Shown one piece after another: positions 18,379 through 28,504 of a stretch of DNA of 64,000 nt. The notes beneath the pieces are model-generated. The model searched no databases, was not told the origin of the DNA, and worked only from the letters and a program-made list of their open reading frames with translations. Positions within the stretch are counted from its first letter, which is position 1. Every line of letters begins with the position of its first letter. The position numbers were made by a program, and so were the translations under genes. The stretch is from Symbiodinium natans. Its lineage: Eukaryota; Sar; Dinophyceae; Suessiales; Symbiodiniaceae. The stretch is from assembly GCA_905221605.1 (NCBI GenBank), contig CAJNDS010002532.1:138501-202500 (forward strand), given 5' to 3'.

Positions 18379-18560
18379 CTCTTCGCTTGAAACTTTTTTC
18401 CGATCGCTCACTCTCGAAACTGCAAGTTCTTTAAAACCTAAAGGGTTCATGTACCTAAATGTGCCTTTAAGTACCTCCTATTTAGGGACCTTACATCTTC
18501 ATGAGGTACATGGACCCTTAGGGAAAAATCCGTTTCACACTTGAAGCCGAGCTTTCAACG
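18379..18560 (+). CDS. Two exons spliced across foldback element A2
   Basis: Exon 18379-18444 reads SSLETFFRSLTLETASSLKP. The second starts at 18522 and reads on as EKSVSHLKPSFQRCILRLLQ. The intron 18445-18521 is 77 bp, GT-AG, and is essentially the whole foldback element; the frame is continuous across it. The end of the second exon near 18590 is not fixed. Confidence 0.45.
18437..18523. mobile_element. Foldback element family A, copy A2 (intron)
   Basis: Termini CCTAAAGGGTTCATGTACCT and AGGTACATGGACCCTTAGGG. Its left GT and right AG are the splice sites of the intron 18445-18521. Confidence 0.75.
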
Positions 18561-18589
18561 GTGCATCTTGAGGCTGCTTCAGGACAGCA

Positions 18590-18752
18590 CCCTAAACCCT
18601 AAGCCCTAAGCCCTAAGCCCTAAACCCTAAACCCTAAACCTTAAACCCTAAACCCTAAACCCGAAACCCGAAACCCTAAACCCTAAACCCTAAACCTTAA
18701 ACCCTAAACCCTAAACCCTAAACCCACACCCTAAACCCTAAACCCTAACCCA
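18590..18752. repeat. CCCTAAA array with CCCTAAG and CCCGAAA variants
   Basis: About 22 units, C-strand. Confidence 0.9.
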
Positions 18753-19321
18753 GTCCACCTCTTGTCAACCCTCACAAAGCTGACTTCAAATTCTGTTAAA
18801 TGGCATTATAGGCTTTGGGGTCAGAGTTTAGGGTTTATAGGATTTAGGGATCCAGCTTTGATTGCTCAGAGAGGTTACTTGTTGTAAAGCAGCGTGCGGT
18901 ATGAGCGAAAAGCCTCTCTCGCCAGGCTGCGCATGTAGTACATATAATGGCCGGTCGCTCGCATCATGACTAGCAGTGGCTCCGCGATGAAAGTATGCTC
19001 GTGAACGAAAGCTTATATTCAACCGCACCATTCAGGCATAGTGATGTCACACAGGCCACCTCTCTCACAGAGTCACAGAGCCGTCTCCACTTCGTGGAAG
19101 GCTAATCCCAACTCGGTCTTGGGCCTTCCCCAGCTTCTAGTGAATGCCACTGCTAGGTAGGCCCTTGGGAGATCATGTTCAGGAACATCTGTTCAGAGGG
19201 CTTCAAGGGCCATCCTAGAATGGCTTGACTGGGTTTTGGAGTACTATACTTTAATACTTTTTTTGGTTCTGGGCTCCTACTATAGATACTTATGCCTAAA
19301 AAGTATATACTTTTTTTCCAG

Positions 19322-19612
19322 GGTCTACTGCAAAGGTGGGTTGAGGCGAGCTGGCTGAGGCTTCAATCATCCGTCGTGCCCGCTGTACAATCTCATCGGC
19401 CTGCTCCGTCACGGCTGGTAACGCCACCTCGTCCATCCAGCTTGCTGCCGGAGATGTTTAATGGCCATACCCTAAGAGGGTCCATGTACCTAGATAGGGA
19501 ATACTTGGGCCTTAAAGTACCTCCTACTTAGGGACTTTAGGGCCCAAGAGTTACTATACACAATCGTCAGGTACATGGACCCTCAGGGAGTGCGAAACGA
19601 AAGTCGTCTCAG
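19322..19612 (+). CDS. Two exons spliced across foldback element A3
   Basis: Exon 19322-19479 (after TTTTTTTCCAG) is open for 52 codons (GLLQRWVEASWLRLQSSVVP at its start). Intron 19480-19586 is 107 bp, GT-AG, and is element A3. The frame continues as GECETKVVS in the second exon. Pro/Ser-rich middle; no family recognised. Confidence 0.5.
19469..19588. mobile_element. Foldback element family A, copy A3 (intron)
   Basis: 120 bp, termini CCCTAAGAGGGTCCATGTAC and GGTACATGGACCCTCAGGG. Donor GTCCATG and acceptor CCCTCAG sit inside its inverted repeats. Confidence 0.8.
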
Positions 19613-19617
19613 AATTT

Positions 19618-19711
19618 TCGAAACCCTAAACCCTAAACCCTAAACCCTAAACCCTAAACCCTAAACCCTAAACCCTAAACCCTAAACCCTAAACCCTAAA
19701 CCCTAAACCCT
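19618..19711. repeat. CCCTAAA array
   Basis: 13 units, nearly perfect, about 380 bp before the RCC1-like gene. Confidence 0.9.
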
Positions 19712-19801
19712 GCCGACTCGCTGGTCTGGTCTTCGGCTTCGTAGCTGTGGCTTTAGTGGCGTTTAGCTGTAAGGGAGGGAGTGTTCATGCATCCCTAAGG
19801 C

Positions 19802-19925
19802 TCCACAAGGAGGGGCCCCCTTACTATACTAACTGTAGTTAAGGGACTTATAACCTGAGTTAGGATCCTTATAACCCTATTTAAGGTCGCTATGACTCTA
19901 CTTATAACTGAGGGGCCCCTCCTTG
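19802..19925. mobile_element. Foldback element (family F)
   Basis: Inverted repeat CAAGGAGGGGCCCC / GGGGCCCCTCCTTG around ~95 bp. A right half-copy of family A (19930-19995) follows it. Confidence 0.6.
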
Positions 19926-20094
19926 CATGGAATGCAAGTACCTCCGATTTAGTGACTCTAGGGCCCAAGTACGTAATAATGAGGCACATGGACCCGTAGT
20001 AGGGTATGTGACTTTCAGGGGTTCTTGTTCTGTCCGAAGTCTGGGGTGAGGTGTAAAAACCGCTTCAGATTTTAGAGCACCTGCAGGCGGCATC

Positions 20095-21588
20095 ATGTCG
20101 ATTTCAGTCCATGTGCACCTCCTGAGTGGCGCGAGTGTGACTTTGGCAACGAGGTCAGAAGAGTCTGTGGCCAGCTTGTGCCAAAGGGCCCAGGGTGCTC
20201 TTAGAGTTGGCAAGGGAAGGCTGCTGACAGCGACTGGAGATCTGCTGGCCGGAGGTGCAGTCAAGGAAGCGCGTTTAAGGGACAATGACGTGCTGACCCT
20301 GCATGTCGGACACGTTCGCCTTTCGCCTTCAGGGTGCAACGGCAATTGGTTGATGCGTCGCAGTGCCTTTGCTGCACTCCTGGGCGATGGATCTGTGGTG
20401 ACCTGGGGCAATGCTGACTGCGGAGGCGATAGCACTACCGTACAAGAGCAGCTCAAGGACGTGCAGCAGGTGCAAGCTTCATTATCAGCTTTTGCCGCCA
20501 TTCGGGCTGATGGATCCGTGGTGACCTGGGGCGATGCTGGCCACGGCGGCGACAGTAGTGCCGTACAAGAGCAGCTCAAGAACGTGCAGCAGGTGCAAGC
20601 ATCTGAAATGGCGTTTGCCGCCATTCGGTCTGATGGATGTGTGGTGACTTGGGGCAATGCCCTATGTGGAGGCGACAGCAGTGCCGTACAAGATCAGCTC
20701 AAGAAGGTGCAGCAGGTGCAAGCTTCTTCAGGTGCTTTTGCTGCGATCCGGGCTGATGGATCTGTGCTGACCTGGGGCAGTGCTAAATACGGTTCCGACA
20801 GCAGAGTCGTAGAAGAACAGCTCAGGAACGTACAGCAGGTGCAAGCTTCTATGGGTGCTTTTGTAGCGATCAGAGCTGATGGATCTGTGGTAACCTGGGG
20901 CCGTGCTCACTTCGGCGGCGACAGCAGTGCCGTACAAGAGCAGCTCAAGAACGTGCAGCAGGTGCAAGCTTCCGAACAGGCTTTTGCCGCCATTCGGTCT
21001 GATGGATGTGTGGTGACTTGGGGCAATGCCCAATGTGGAGGCGACAGCAGTACCGTGAAGGAACAGCTCGAAAACGTCCAGCAGGTGCAAGCTGCTGAAA
21101 CGGCTTTTGCGGCAATTCGTGCTGATGGATCTGCGGTGATCTGGGGCGATGCTAGATATGGAGGCGACAGCAGTGCTGTACAAGAGCAGCTTGAGAACGT
21201 GCAGCAGGTGTATGCGTCATCAGCAGCTTTTGCCGCCATTCGCGCTGATGGATCCGTGGTGACCTGGGGCGATGCTGGCCATGGCGGCGACAGCAGTGCC
21301 GTACAAGAGCAGCTTAAGAACGTGCAGCAGGTGCATGCTTCATCATCAGCTTTTGCCGCCATTCGGGCTGATGGATCTGTGGTGACTTGGGGCAATGCTG
21401 AATGCGGAGGGGATAGCCATGCCGTACAAGATCAGCTCAAGAAGGTGCAGCAGGTGCAAGCTTCCTCTGGTGCTTTTGCTGCGATCCGGGATGATGGATC
21501 TGTAGTGACCTGGGGCCATGCCGACTTTGGCGGCAACAGCAGTACCGTAGAAGAGCAGCTGAGGAGAATAGCAGATCCTCCGGCCTAA
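20095..21588 (+). CDS. RCC1-like repeat protein with N-terminal ubiquitin-like domain
   Basis: 497 aa, a single exon. Residues 1-75 look like a ubiquitin-type beta-grasp (VHVHLLSGASVTLATRSEES then VLTLHV). Residues ~85-497 are ten tandem 41-aa repeats (123 nt each) of the form AFAAIRADGSVVTWGDAxxG GDSSAVQEQLKNVQQVQAS, an RCC1/HERC-type motif expected to form one or more beta-propellers. Such proteins are hugely expanded in dinoflagellates. Role unknown here; chromatin, GTPase-exchange or ubiquitin-linked functions are known for the wider family. Repeats 2/8 and 3/9 are especially alike, suggesting duplication of a six-repeat block. Start: ATG in GGCATCATGTC. No spliced-leader remnant seen upstream. 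Confidence 0.85.
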   Translation: MSISVHVHLLSGASVTLATRSEESVASLCQRAQGALRVGKGRLLTATGDLLAGGAVKEARLRDNDVLTLHVGHVRLSPSGCNGNWLMRRSAFAALLGDGSVVTWGNADCGGDSTTVQEQLKDVQQVQASLSAFAAIRADGSVVTWGDAGHGGDSSAVQEQLKNVQQVQASEMAFAAIRSDGCVVTWGNALCGGDSSAVQDQLKKVQQVQASSGAFAAIRADGSVLTWGSAKYGSDSRVVEEQLRNVQQVQASMGAFVAIRADGSVVTWGRAHFGGDSSAVQEQLKNVQQVQASEQAFAAIRSDGCVVTWGNAQCGGDSSTVKEQLENVQQVQAAETAFAAIRADGSAVIWGDARYGGDSSAVQEQLENVQQVYASSAAFAAIRADGSVVTWGDAGHGGDSSAVQEQLKNVQQVHASSSAFAAIRADGSVVTWGNAECGGDSHAVQDQLKKVQQVQASSGAFAAIRDDGSVVTWGHADFGGNSSTVEEQLRRIADPPA

Positions 21589-21617
21589 GCTGCCTCAAAT
21601 GCCCGGCTTACAAGGTT

Positions 21618-21662
21618 TAGGGTTGAGGGTTTTCGGTTTAGGGTTTAGGGTTTAGGGTTTTG
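21618..21662. repeat. Short TTTAGGG block after the RCC1-like gene
   Basis: Starts about 30 bp past the stop codon. Confidence 0.8.
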
Positions 21663-22059
21663 GGGCAGCATAAGGTTGAGATTAGGGCTTCTGGAGGTTC
21701 ATTAGGGTACACCTCTGATGAGTTTCAGCCTCCCTCGATTATCTGTGCGGTCCGCAGAGCCTGGGTGTAGAGCGTAGTTTTGATGTGAAAGGTACATAAT
21801 CCTTCTCAAAGCCCGGAACCCCCTAAACCCTAAACCCTAAACCCGAAACCCTAGACATCCCTAAACCCTAATCCCCCTAAACCCCTAGAACCGAAACGCG
21901 CAGGCTCCCTCCAAGTGGTCCTCACGCTGTTGGCTGTGGGCCTTTTGAACCACTCGGCTGCGGCGCAGCAGCCTGGCGAGGTCTCAAGATCCAGGGTTCC
22001 ACGCATGGGCCCTTCATTTGGGTCCAATATACATCTTTTAAAATCGTGTGTAAAAAATA

Positions 22060-22280
22060 AATAAATACATATATATATATACACATACATGTATGTAGGT
22101 ATGTTGGTATGTAGGTATGTAGGTATGTGGGTATGTGGGTATGTAGGTATGTAGGTATGTAGGTATGTAGGTAGGTAGGTATGTAGGTATGTAGGTATGT
22201 AGGTATGTAGGTATGTAGGTATGTAGGTATGTATGTATGTATGTATGTATGTGTGAGTGTGTATATATATATATACATAT
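22060..22280. repeat. GTATGTAG microsatellite with AT flanks
   Basis: Roughly 22 copies of the 8-base unit GTATGTAG between TATATA runs. It yields Tyr/Pro/Thr-rich frames on the minus strand that are not genes. Confidence 0.9.
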
Positions 22281-22839
22281 GTATCCATACTTCAGGTCCC
22301 CAAAAAAACGAGGGTAAGGGACCACCCTAAGGGCCCATGGTTCCAACCCGTGGTTGGAGAACTAGGGTAGGCCCCTGGGACATTTCATGTTTTCCCTAAT
22401 GGGTTTAAGAGGGTCATCGTTAGGAGTTTTTTTTCAGAGGGTTTTCAGGGCCATCCTAGATAACCTTAATGCGAGTTTAGGGTTTGGGGTTGAGGGTAAT
22501 TAGTTAGGGTCTAGTATTTAGGGCTAAGGGTTCATGGATTCTAGGTTCATGTGGTTTTTTAGGGGGGGTGGTAGGGAGTGTTGAGGATGTTCAGGGTTTA
22601 TAGGGTTTGGTGGGTTCAGGATGTAATTTAGGGTTTAGGTATGCATCGTTTGGGGTACAGGCGCCAGCCATAGCTTGTAGTCTGGCTCTGCCGGACGTCT
22701 AGCACTGAGCTTGCAGGGTTCATTCAGAGTATCCCATGTACCCTTGAAGAAAGGGAAGTAGAATCTAAGGATTCGGTGCATTCCAGTATCCCTAAACCCT
22801 AAACCCTAAACCCTAAACCCCTAAACTAAACTCCGACAG

Positions 22840-23063
22840 TCGGAATTTGGGCCTGGGAGCTGTGGATCTCGAAGCCTTCGCGGCCCTTCGGGGGTTTAGG
22901 GCTTAGGGTTTCGGGTTTAGGGTTTAGGGTTTAGGGTGGTTTAGGGTTCAGGGCAGGTTCCCGTTCTGATGCGTGTCTTGCAGGAAACGGGGAGTCATAT
23001 GCATGATCCCGATCTTTTGTGACAGGTCGACTTTGCATTCCCACGAAAGACTATCAGAAAGCT
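22840..23063 (+). CDS. Two exons spliced across a telomere-like intron
   Basis: Exon 22840-22893 reads NLGLGAVDLEAFAALR and exon 22984-23063 continues as GKRGVICMIPIFCDRSTLHS. The intron 22894-22983 (90 bp, GT-AG) begins GTTTAGGGCTTAGGG and ends TCTTGCAG. The split codon is completed exactly. The exon ends at GTAGGGTTTAGGG, another telomere-like intron start. No family recognised. Confidence 0.55.
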
Positions 23064-23275
23064 GTAGGGTTTAGGGTTTAGGGTTTAGGGTTTAGGGTTT
23101 GGGGTTTAGGGTTTAGGGTTTTGTTGCTTCTTGTTGCTTTGTTAAGGAGCTTCATTGACAAGCGAGTTACGACAATATGAACCTATGCCAAATAAGTTCC
23201 TAGTAGTAGAGTAGGTAAATCCAGAGGTTAACCTTTAGTTCCCCCAGGTTACTGGACAACTCGGCTCAAGCCCCC

Positions 23276-23560
23276 TAAACCCTAAACCCTAAACCCTAAA
23301 CCCTAAACCCTAAACCCTAAACCCTAAACCCTAAACCCTAAATACTATTATTATCATTATTATGATTATGATGGTAACTTGGCTTAAGCTCCTCAATCAG
23401 CAGCCCGCGGAGCAGTCTCTTGGAGCCAGCATGAACCCTAAACCCGAAACCCTAAACTCTAACCCCAAACCCTAAACCCTAAACCCTTAACCCTTAACCC
23501 TTAACCCTTAACCCTTAACCCTTAACCCTTAACCCTTAAACCCTAAACCCTAAACCCTAA
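23276..23560. repeat. CCCTAAA arrays with a CCCTTAA sub-array
   Basis: 23276-23341 is regular CCCTAAA. 23463-23560 contains eight units of CCCTTAA bordered by normal units. Between them, 23388-23430 (LLNQQPAEQSLGASM) looks like a small exon ending at a GA donor. Confidence 0.85.
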
Positions 23561-23824
23561 ACCCTGAACCCTAACCCTCAACCCCAAGCCCTAAACCCTA
23601 GGCCCCTGTCCACCAAGCCTGGAGGCTTCTGCTTTTGCGCTTTAGTTTTCATGGATTCCCCTACGACCCCCCATCTATGCTACCCCCCCCCCCCCTAGGT
23701 TCTTCCCATAAGGAAGGCCATCTGGGGATAATTAAGTGTTTCGGGTTTAGGGTTTAGGGTTATTTCAGGGGGGAACCTATATGGGGGGGGGGGGGGGGGT
23801 AGAGTAGAGGGGGTAGTAGGGAAG

Positions 23825-23949
23825 CCCATGAAGCATTGAGGTCCATGGCCCTAGAGGGACGTGATGGCGAGCATCGCATCCCTTTGCCAGGAGTTGAGCT
23901 GAAGGCGCTCCGGGTTTTGAGATTCCTTGACGATTTGGACTGGTTTTGG
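23825..23949 (+). CDS. Internal exon, unknown gene
   Basis: 125 nt after GGGAAG and before GTATTA. Open frame of 41 codons with strong coding character (HRIPLPGVELKALRVLRFLD then DLDWFW). Probably the same gene as the exons at 22.8-23.1 kb. Confidence 0.55.
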
Positions 23950-24368
23950 GTATTAATAGCTGTTAGGGTTTAGGGTTTAGGGTTTTTTCAGTTTAAGGTT
24001 TTGGGTTTAGGGTTAGGGTTTAGGGTTTTTTTTCAGTTTAAGGTTTAGGGTTTAGGGTTTAGAAAGTATGGGATGCTTGAGGGGAATAGCAGTCTAGGAC
24101 CTAAGTCCACATTACGGTCCCTTGCTGGACTTCGTCTTGCATTTTAGGGTTTAGGGTTTAGGGTTTAGGGTTTAGGGTTTAGGGTTTAGGGTTTGTTTAA
24201 TAACCATACCCCCTTTCACATCGCCACTTGATGTATACCCTTCACGCGCAGCGCAGAAGGCAGCAGTTGATTTTGGTAAGGGTTTAGGGCTCAGGGCTCA
24301 GGGTTCAGGGTTCAGGGTTTAGGGTTTAGGGTTTAGGGTTTAGGGTGTAGGTACTCACAACCTGCAAG

Positions 24369-24420
24369 GAGGTCGCTGGCCCGAACGTCGTCCACCTGGC
24401 TCGGGCCCGCTTGCCCCAAG
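24369..24420 (+). CDS. Short internal exon
   Basis: 52 nt between CTGCAAG and GTGGCGG; open (EVAGPNVVHLARARLPQ). Confidence 0.35.
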
Positions 24421-25606
24421 GTGGCGGAGGGTTTTCCCGGAAACCCTGAACCCCTTGACTTTACATTTTGGGGTTTGGGATTGGGGTTTAGGGTTTAGGG
24501 TTCAGGGTTTAGGGTTTAGGGTTTGGGGACTTATACTGCCACAAGTCTGACACCCTGAAACCCAAGAATCCCAACAGCCTGCACCGGCTGAAGCCCCTAA
24601 TCCCTGGAAGCTAGAAAAACCCAACCCTCAACCCTAAATCTTAAGCCCTACCTTTCCCCCACTCAAGGACACTGAAAGACCAAACCCCAACCCCAAGCCT
24701 TGAAACCCCAATTCAACCCAAAGCCCCAAACCCCAAAGCCCTAAACCCTAAAGCCCTAGACCCCAAGGCCCTGAATCCCCTAAAATCTCCAGAACCACGA
24801 AACCTTGAAGCATCGTTCTAAACCCTAAACCCTGAAACCCTAAGTTACACTCTTTAGGGGGGTAGAAGGAGGGACCCCTAGAGGGGCTTTTGATCTTGTT
24901 CCCCTTTACCTCAGTATCATGGGTTCCCCTACTACCCCCCCCCCCCCCCCACCTCTCTATACTACCCCTCTAGGTTCCCCCCAAAGCTAGGGCTACTTAG
25001 GATAATTCAGCCTAACTAAGATTGGGCGGGGAACCCGAAACCCTAAACTCTAAACCCTAAGAATAGTATAGACGGGGGGCTAGTGGAGGAATCCAACACA
25101 GTAGCCCCCACATTAGCCCTTTTGCAAGGGTTCCACCCTCTGGTCCCTTGACCCTCTCAACCCTAAACCCCGACCGAGCCCTAAACCCTAAATCCTAAAC
25201 CGCGAGCCCTAAACCTTAAACCCTAAACCCTAGCCCTAAACCCCTAAACCCTGAACCCTAATATACCCTAGGGATTGGAGCTTCCGGGCTTCTGGGTTTA
25301 AAGGTTCGGGGCTTTGGGCTTGGGCGTTACTGTGTTTAGGGCTTCAGGGTTCAGGGTTCAACGGTTTAGCGTTTAGGGTTCAGGGGTTTAGGGGTTCAGG
25401 GGTTCAGGGTCTTGAGAAACAGAAGTTCCGGGCTTTGGTGCTTTGTGGCTGACAGTCTGTGTCCAGTGCTTCTGCGGTCCCGGCTTCATCTTTGTCTCAT
25501 TTGTGGTTGTTTTTTTCCAATTTAAACACTAAACCCTAAACCCTATAAGGGGGGTGGAGGGCACAGGGGCAAGCCATGCTGCAAGGCAGCCGCAGCACCG
25601 CCGCAG
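24421..25606. other. Repeat-degenerate stretch without a confident gene
   Basis: Degenerate CCCTAAA/CCCCAAA units, two C/G homopolymers, and short purine blocks. A possible exon at 25485-25530 (SVSSASAVPASSLSHL) is not firm. Confidence 0.45.
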
Positions 25607-25829
25607 GATAGCAGCAAGGGACGCTCCTCGCGAAGATGCCCTTCATCTGCTGCGCCATGAGGTGTTTAGGGTTTAGGGTTTAGGGTTTAGGGTTTAGGGT
25701 TTAGGGTTTAGGGTTTAGGGTTTAGGGTTTAGGGTTTACCAGCTCTGGGCGGCGATCATCATCGCCCGGGCTGCCGAGGCGACTCTGCGCCGCGTCACGC
25801 AGCGGCTCGAGGAAACCCGCACTGATTGA
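25607..25829 (+). CDS. Last two exons of a gene split by a pure telomere-like intron
   Basis: Exon 25607-25661 reads AARDAPREDALHLLRHE; exon 25743-25829 reads LWAAIIIARAAEATLRRVTQ and on to a TGA stop. The intron 25662-25742 is 81 bp: GTG, ten TTTAGGG units, then TTTACCAG. The junction falls between codons and gives one helix-rich C-terminus. No family recognised. Confidence 0.6.
25662..25742 (+). repeat. 81-bp intron made of TTTAGGG units
   Basis: GT at the first base pair, AG at the last, and nothing between but telomere-like repeats and a TTTACC linker. Confidence 0.7.
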
Positions 25830-26039
25830 ATGCCCCACGGAAGCCAGTTTTACGGCACACGCCAACATCCCCTTGTTCACCTACTGTTCAGAAGCACGAA
25901 GACGACCCAACAGATCCCAAACTTTGTAAACCCTCCCTCCCCTCCCCCAGTAAACCCTCCGAGCCCTAAGCCCTAAACCCTGTCGACCCTAAACTGACCC
26001 CCCAACCGACTGTAAACCCTAAACCCCAAGCCCTAAACC

Positions 26040-26232
26040 CCGAGCCCTATACCCTAAACCCTAAACCCCAAGCCCTAAACTCTACACCCTAAACCCTAAA
26101 CCCTAAATCCCAAGCCCTAAACTCTACACCCTAAACCCTAAACCCTAAACCCTAAACCCTAAACCCTAAACCCTAAACCCTAAACCCTAAATCCCAAGCC
26201 CTAAACCCTAAACCCTAAACCCTAAATCCCAG
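26040..26232. repeat. CCCTAAA array ending AAATCCCAG
   Basis: C-strand array with CCCAAG and CTACACC variants. The final AAATCCCAG provides the acceptor for the next exon. Confidence 0.85.
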
Positions 26233-26309
26233 GCACCGACCTGAGGATGCTCCCGCGGCGCATTTTGGAGCAGCACCTCCTGTGGCAGGCGCCGGTCTCA
26301 GCTCGGAGG
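26233..26309 (+). CDS. Internal exon framed by inverted arrays
   Basis: 77 nt, open (TDLRMLPRRILEQHLLWQAP), bounded by CCCAG and GTTTAGGG. Confidence 0.5.
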
Positions 26310-26416
26310 GTTTAGGGTTTAGGGCTAGGGTTTAGGGTTTAGGGGTTTAGGGTTTAGGGTTTAGGGTTTAGGGTTTAGGGTTTAGGGGTTTAGGGTTTAG
26401 GGGTTAGGGGTTTAGT
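26310..26416. repeat. TTTAGGG array
   Basis: G-strand array following the exon at 26309, with some 8-base TTTAGGGG units. Confidence 0.9.
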
Positions 26417-26473
26417 GGCTTAGCGTGATAAAGTTCGGGCTACAGCAGAAGGCCCAGCTTCAGCAGTTTGCTG

Positions 26474-26693
26474 AGAGACCACTTGGAGGTTCACGGTACT
26501 TAGTAGCCAATCATGACCGTACTTAAAAGGGGTTTAGGGTGTAGGGTGTAGGGTTTAGGGTTCAGGGTTTAGGGTTTAGGGATACTGTACTCATAACTGT
26601 GCTTATAACCATCTTAGGGCACTTCAGGGGCTTATACGTGGGTTATAAGTACAGTTATAGATTGGTTAGTAAGTACCATGAACCTCCAAGCAG
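26474..26693. mobile_element. Foldback element family B, copy B2, likely an intron
   Basis: About 220 bp; termini CTTGGAGGTTCACGGTACTT and AAGTACCATGAACCTCCAAG. It starts at a GA or nearby site after an open segment (QKAQLQQFAE) and ends at CAAGCAG. A TTTAGGG block with GTAGGG variants is nested within, as in B1. Confidence 0.75.
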
Positions 26694-26756
26694 GACAAGT
26701 CGGCAGACATCGGGGCGGCATTTGTTCGCAACATGAAGGGCGCTTCCCCTTCATGG
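26694..26756 (+). CDS. Internal exon after family-B intron B2
   Basis: Open from the AG of element B2 (DKSADIGAAFVRNMKGASPS); the end is not fixed and a G-rich run follows. Confidence 0.45.
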
Positions 26757-27210
26757 GGGGGTGGGGGGGATTCTTCCAGGCTTCCGCTTGCAGAGGGCTC
26801 ACACAGTGGCTAAGTTAGGCTAAGCCTACCCCCTGTCTTGGTAGCCCAGTGGTACCCTTGACCTTTTTTTGTTTGTTTATGGTTTCTCTTATAAAATAAA
26901 ACCAAACCAAAAAGGGGTGCCCTTATCACAATATGGTTACTGGCCTACCATGCTGATAAACACCGTATATGCCCTCTATATACCCCTATGTGCCCCCTAT
27001 GTACCTAGCTCTAGGGTTTTGGGGGCTAGTTAAGTTTCCGGGGTTTGTCCACGGCCCCAAAACTTCCTCCTTGAGAATCTGGGACTCAAAGTGGTAGGGC
27101 ATACTTGGGGATACCCTTTCTCGGGGGAGGTTTGGGGACCCTGATGAGTTTAGGGGTTTAGGAGCCGAGTAGAGGGTGAGGACTCTAGACTTTGGTCTTT
27201 TGGACGTTTG

Positions 27211-27298
27211 CCTGGGACCCTACCTGCCTACAGTTTAGTAGCAACTACCCTTAACTAGTGGGTATAACCCATAAAACTGTAGGTAACAGGGTCCCAGG
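27211..27298. mobile_element. Foldback element (family I)
   Basis: Inverted repeat CCTGGGACCCT..CCTACAGTTTA / TAAAACTGTAGG..AGGGTCCCAGG around a ~35-bp core. Confidence 0.65.
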
Positions 27299-27698
27299 TA
27301 GGTTTTAGGGTCAGAGGTCAGGGTTTGTGGGCTTCAGGGGGCTTAAGGTTTAAGACATAAGGCGGTTGAGAGGTTAAGGGTGTTATTTTGAAAGCTCATT
27401 GCTTTATCGTCGGGTTACAAGCCCCCTTTGTAGAACCCTAAACCCTAAACCCTGCAAGAAAGAGGCTTGGGGGTTCTCAAGGTAGAGCGAAAGGTTTAGA
27501 GGATGTGGGGCTTACGGTCTCGGACTCTCCCTCTCGTGTCTAGGGGCTGGGTTTAGGGTTGAGGGTTTAGGGTTTTTGTTTAGGGTGTTTGGGGCTTAGG
27601 ATTGGGAGATGGTGGCTTCAGGCACCCGTGAGCCCGAACCCGATTCAAACCAAACAGGTCAGACCATACACCTTTCGTGCCTGAACCCTACAAACCAG

Positions 27699-27795
27699 GG
27701 CCAGACCAGCAAACTGGGACGATGTGACGGGGTGCTCAGCGCAACTGGTCAAATGTCGCGACATTGCGTATGAGCAATCGCCCCCATGGGAATGA
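27699..27795 (+). CDS. Exon, possibly terminal
   Basis: Open frame ARPANWDDVTGCSAQLVKCR continuing to SPPWE and TGA. Preceded by AACCAG. Confidence 0.4.
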
Positions 27796-28004
27796 ATCGG
27801 AATGGAGCATAGAGACACCGGCTGTTGTTGAGTAGGCCCTTGTTTCCATTGTTTTTCGGATTAAGGTTCCCTTATTAGCCCCTTTTTATCCCCACAAAGG
27901 GGACCCTTTGCATTTCTAGCTTAAACCCTAAATCCTAGAACCTAAACCCTTTTTTATATCTGGGTTTATAAATTTTCTTTGTTTGGTGGGCTACGCTGGC
28001 GCAG

Positions 28005-28294
28005 GCGGCCGATGAGCTCCGTTTCCACGCCGACGCGGACGCCTGTCGCACCGTGGAGCCCCGCCGGGCCAAGGGAAGGATTTCGGGTTTTAGGGTTCGA
28101 GGTTTACGTAGGGGTTTGGGGGGGGTTTGGGGGAGGTTTAGGGGGCATAGGGGGCTGAGCTTAACGGGTTTAAGATGTTTAGGGTTATGCAATCAACCCT
28201 AAACCCTAAACCCTAAACCCTAAACCTTCTCATGCGCTTCAGGAGCTCATATCTCTCCGAGGCGCTGTGCACCCCGGCTGCTTAGATTTCAAAG
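28005..28294 (+). CDS. Two exons, unknown gene
   Basis: Exon 28005-28073 after GGCGCAG reads AADELRFHADADACRTVEPR. Exon 28243-28294 after CGCTTCAG reads ELISLRGAVHPGCLDFK and ends at GTTCCTG. Between them lie TTTAGGG-like and CCCTAAA blocks. The donor of the first exon is non-canonical and not fixed. Confidence 0.45.
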
Positions 28295-28504
28295 GTTCCT
28301 GAGGCTCCAAGGTCTCTCAGGGTTTAGGGTTAGGGTTTAGGGTTAAGGGTTAAGGGTTCAGGGTTCAGGGTTTAGGGTTTAAGGTTTGGGTTTACGGTTT
28401 AGAGTTTCGGGTTTCGGGTTTCGGGTTTTGCAGAGGTTTCCTAAGGCTCCACCTCTTATTTTGAGGCTTTTGGGGCCCAAAGGCCAGGATATAAAACCCC
28501 CAAG

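Noticed and set aside
21851-22346. Tyr/Thr/Pro-rich minus-strand ORFs
   Set aside because: Translation of the GTATGTAG microsatellite.
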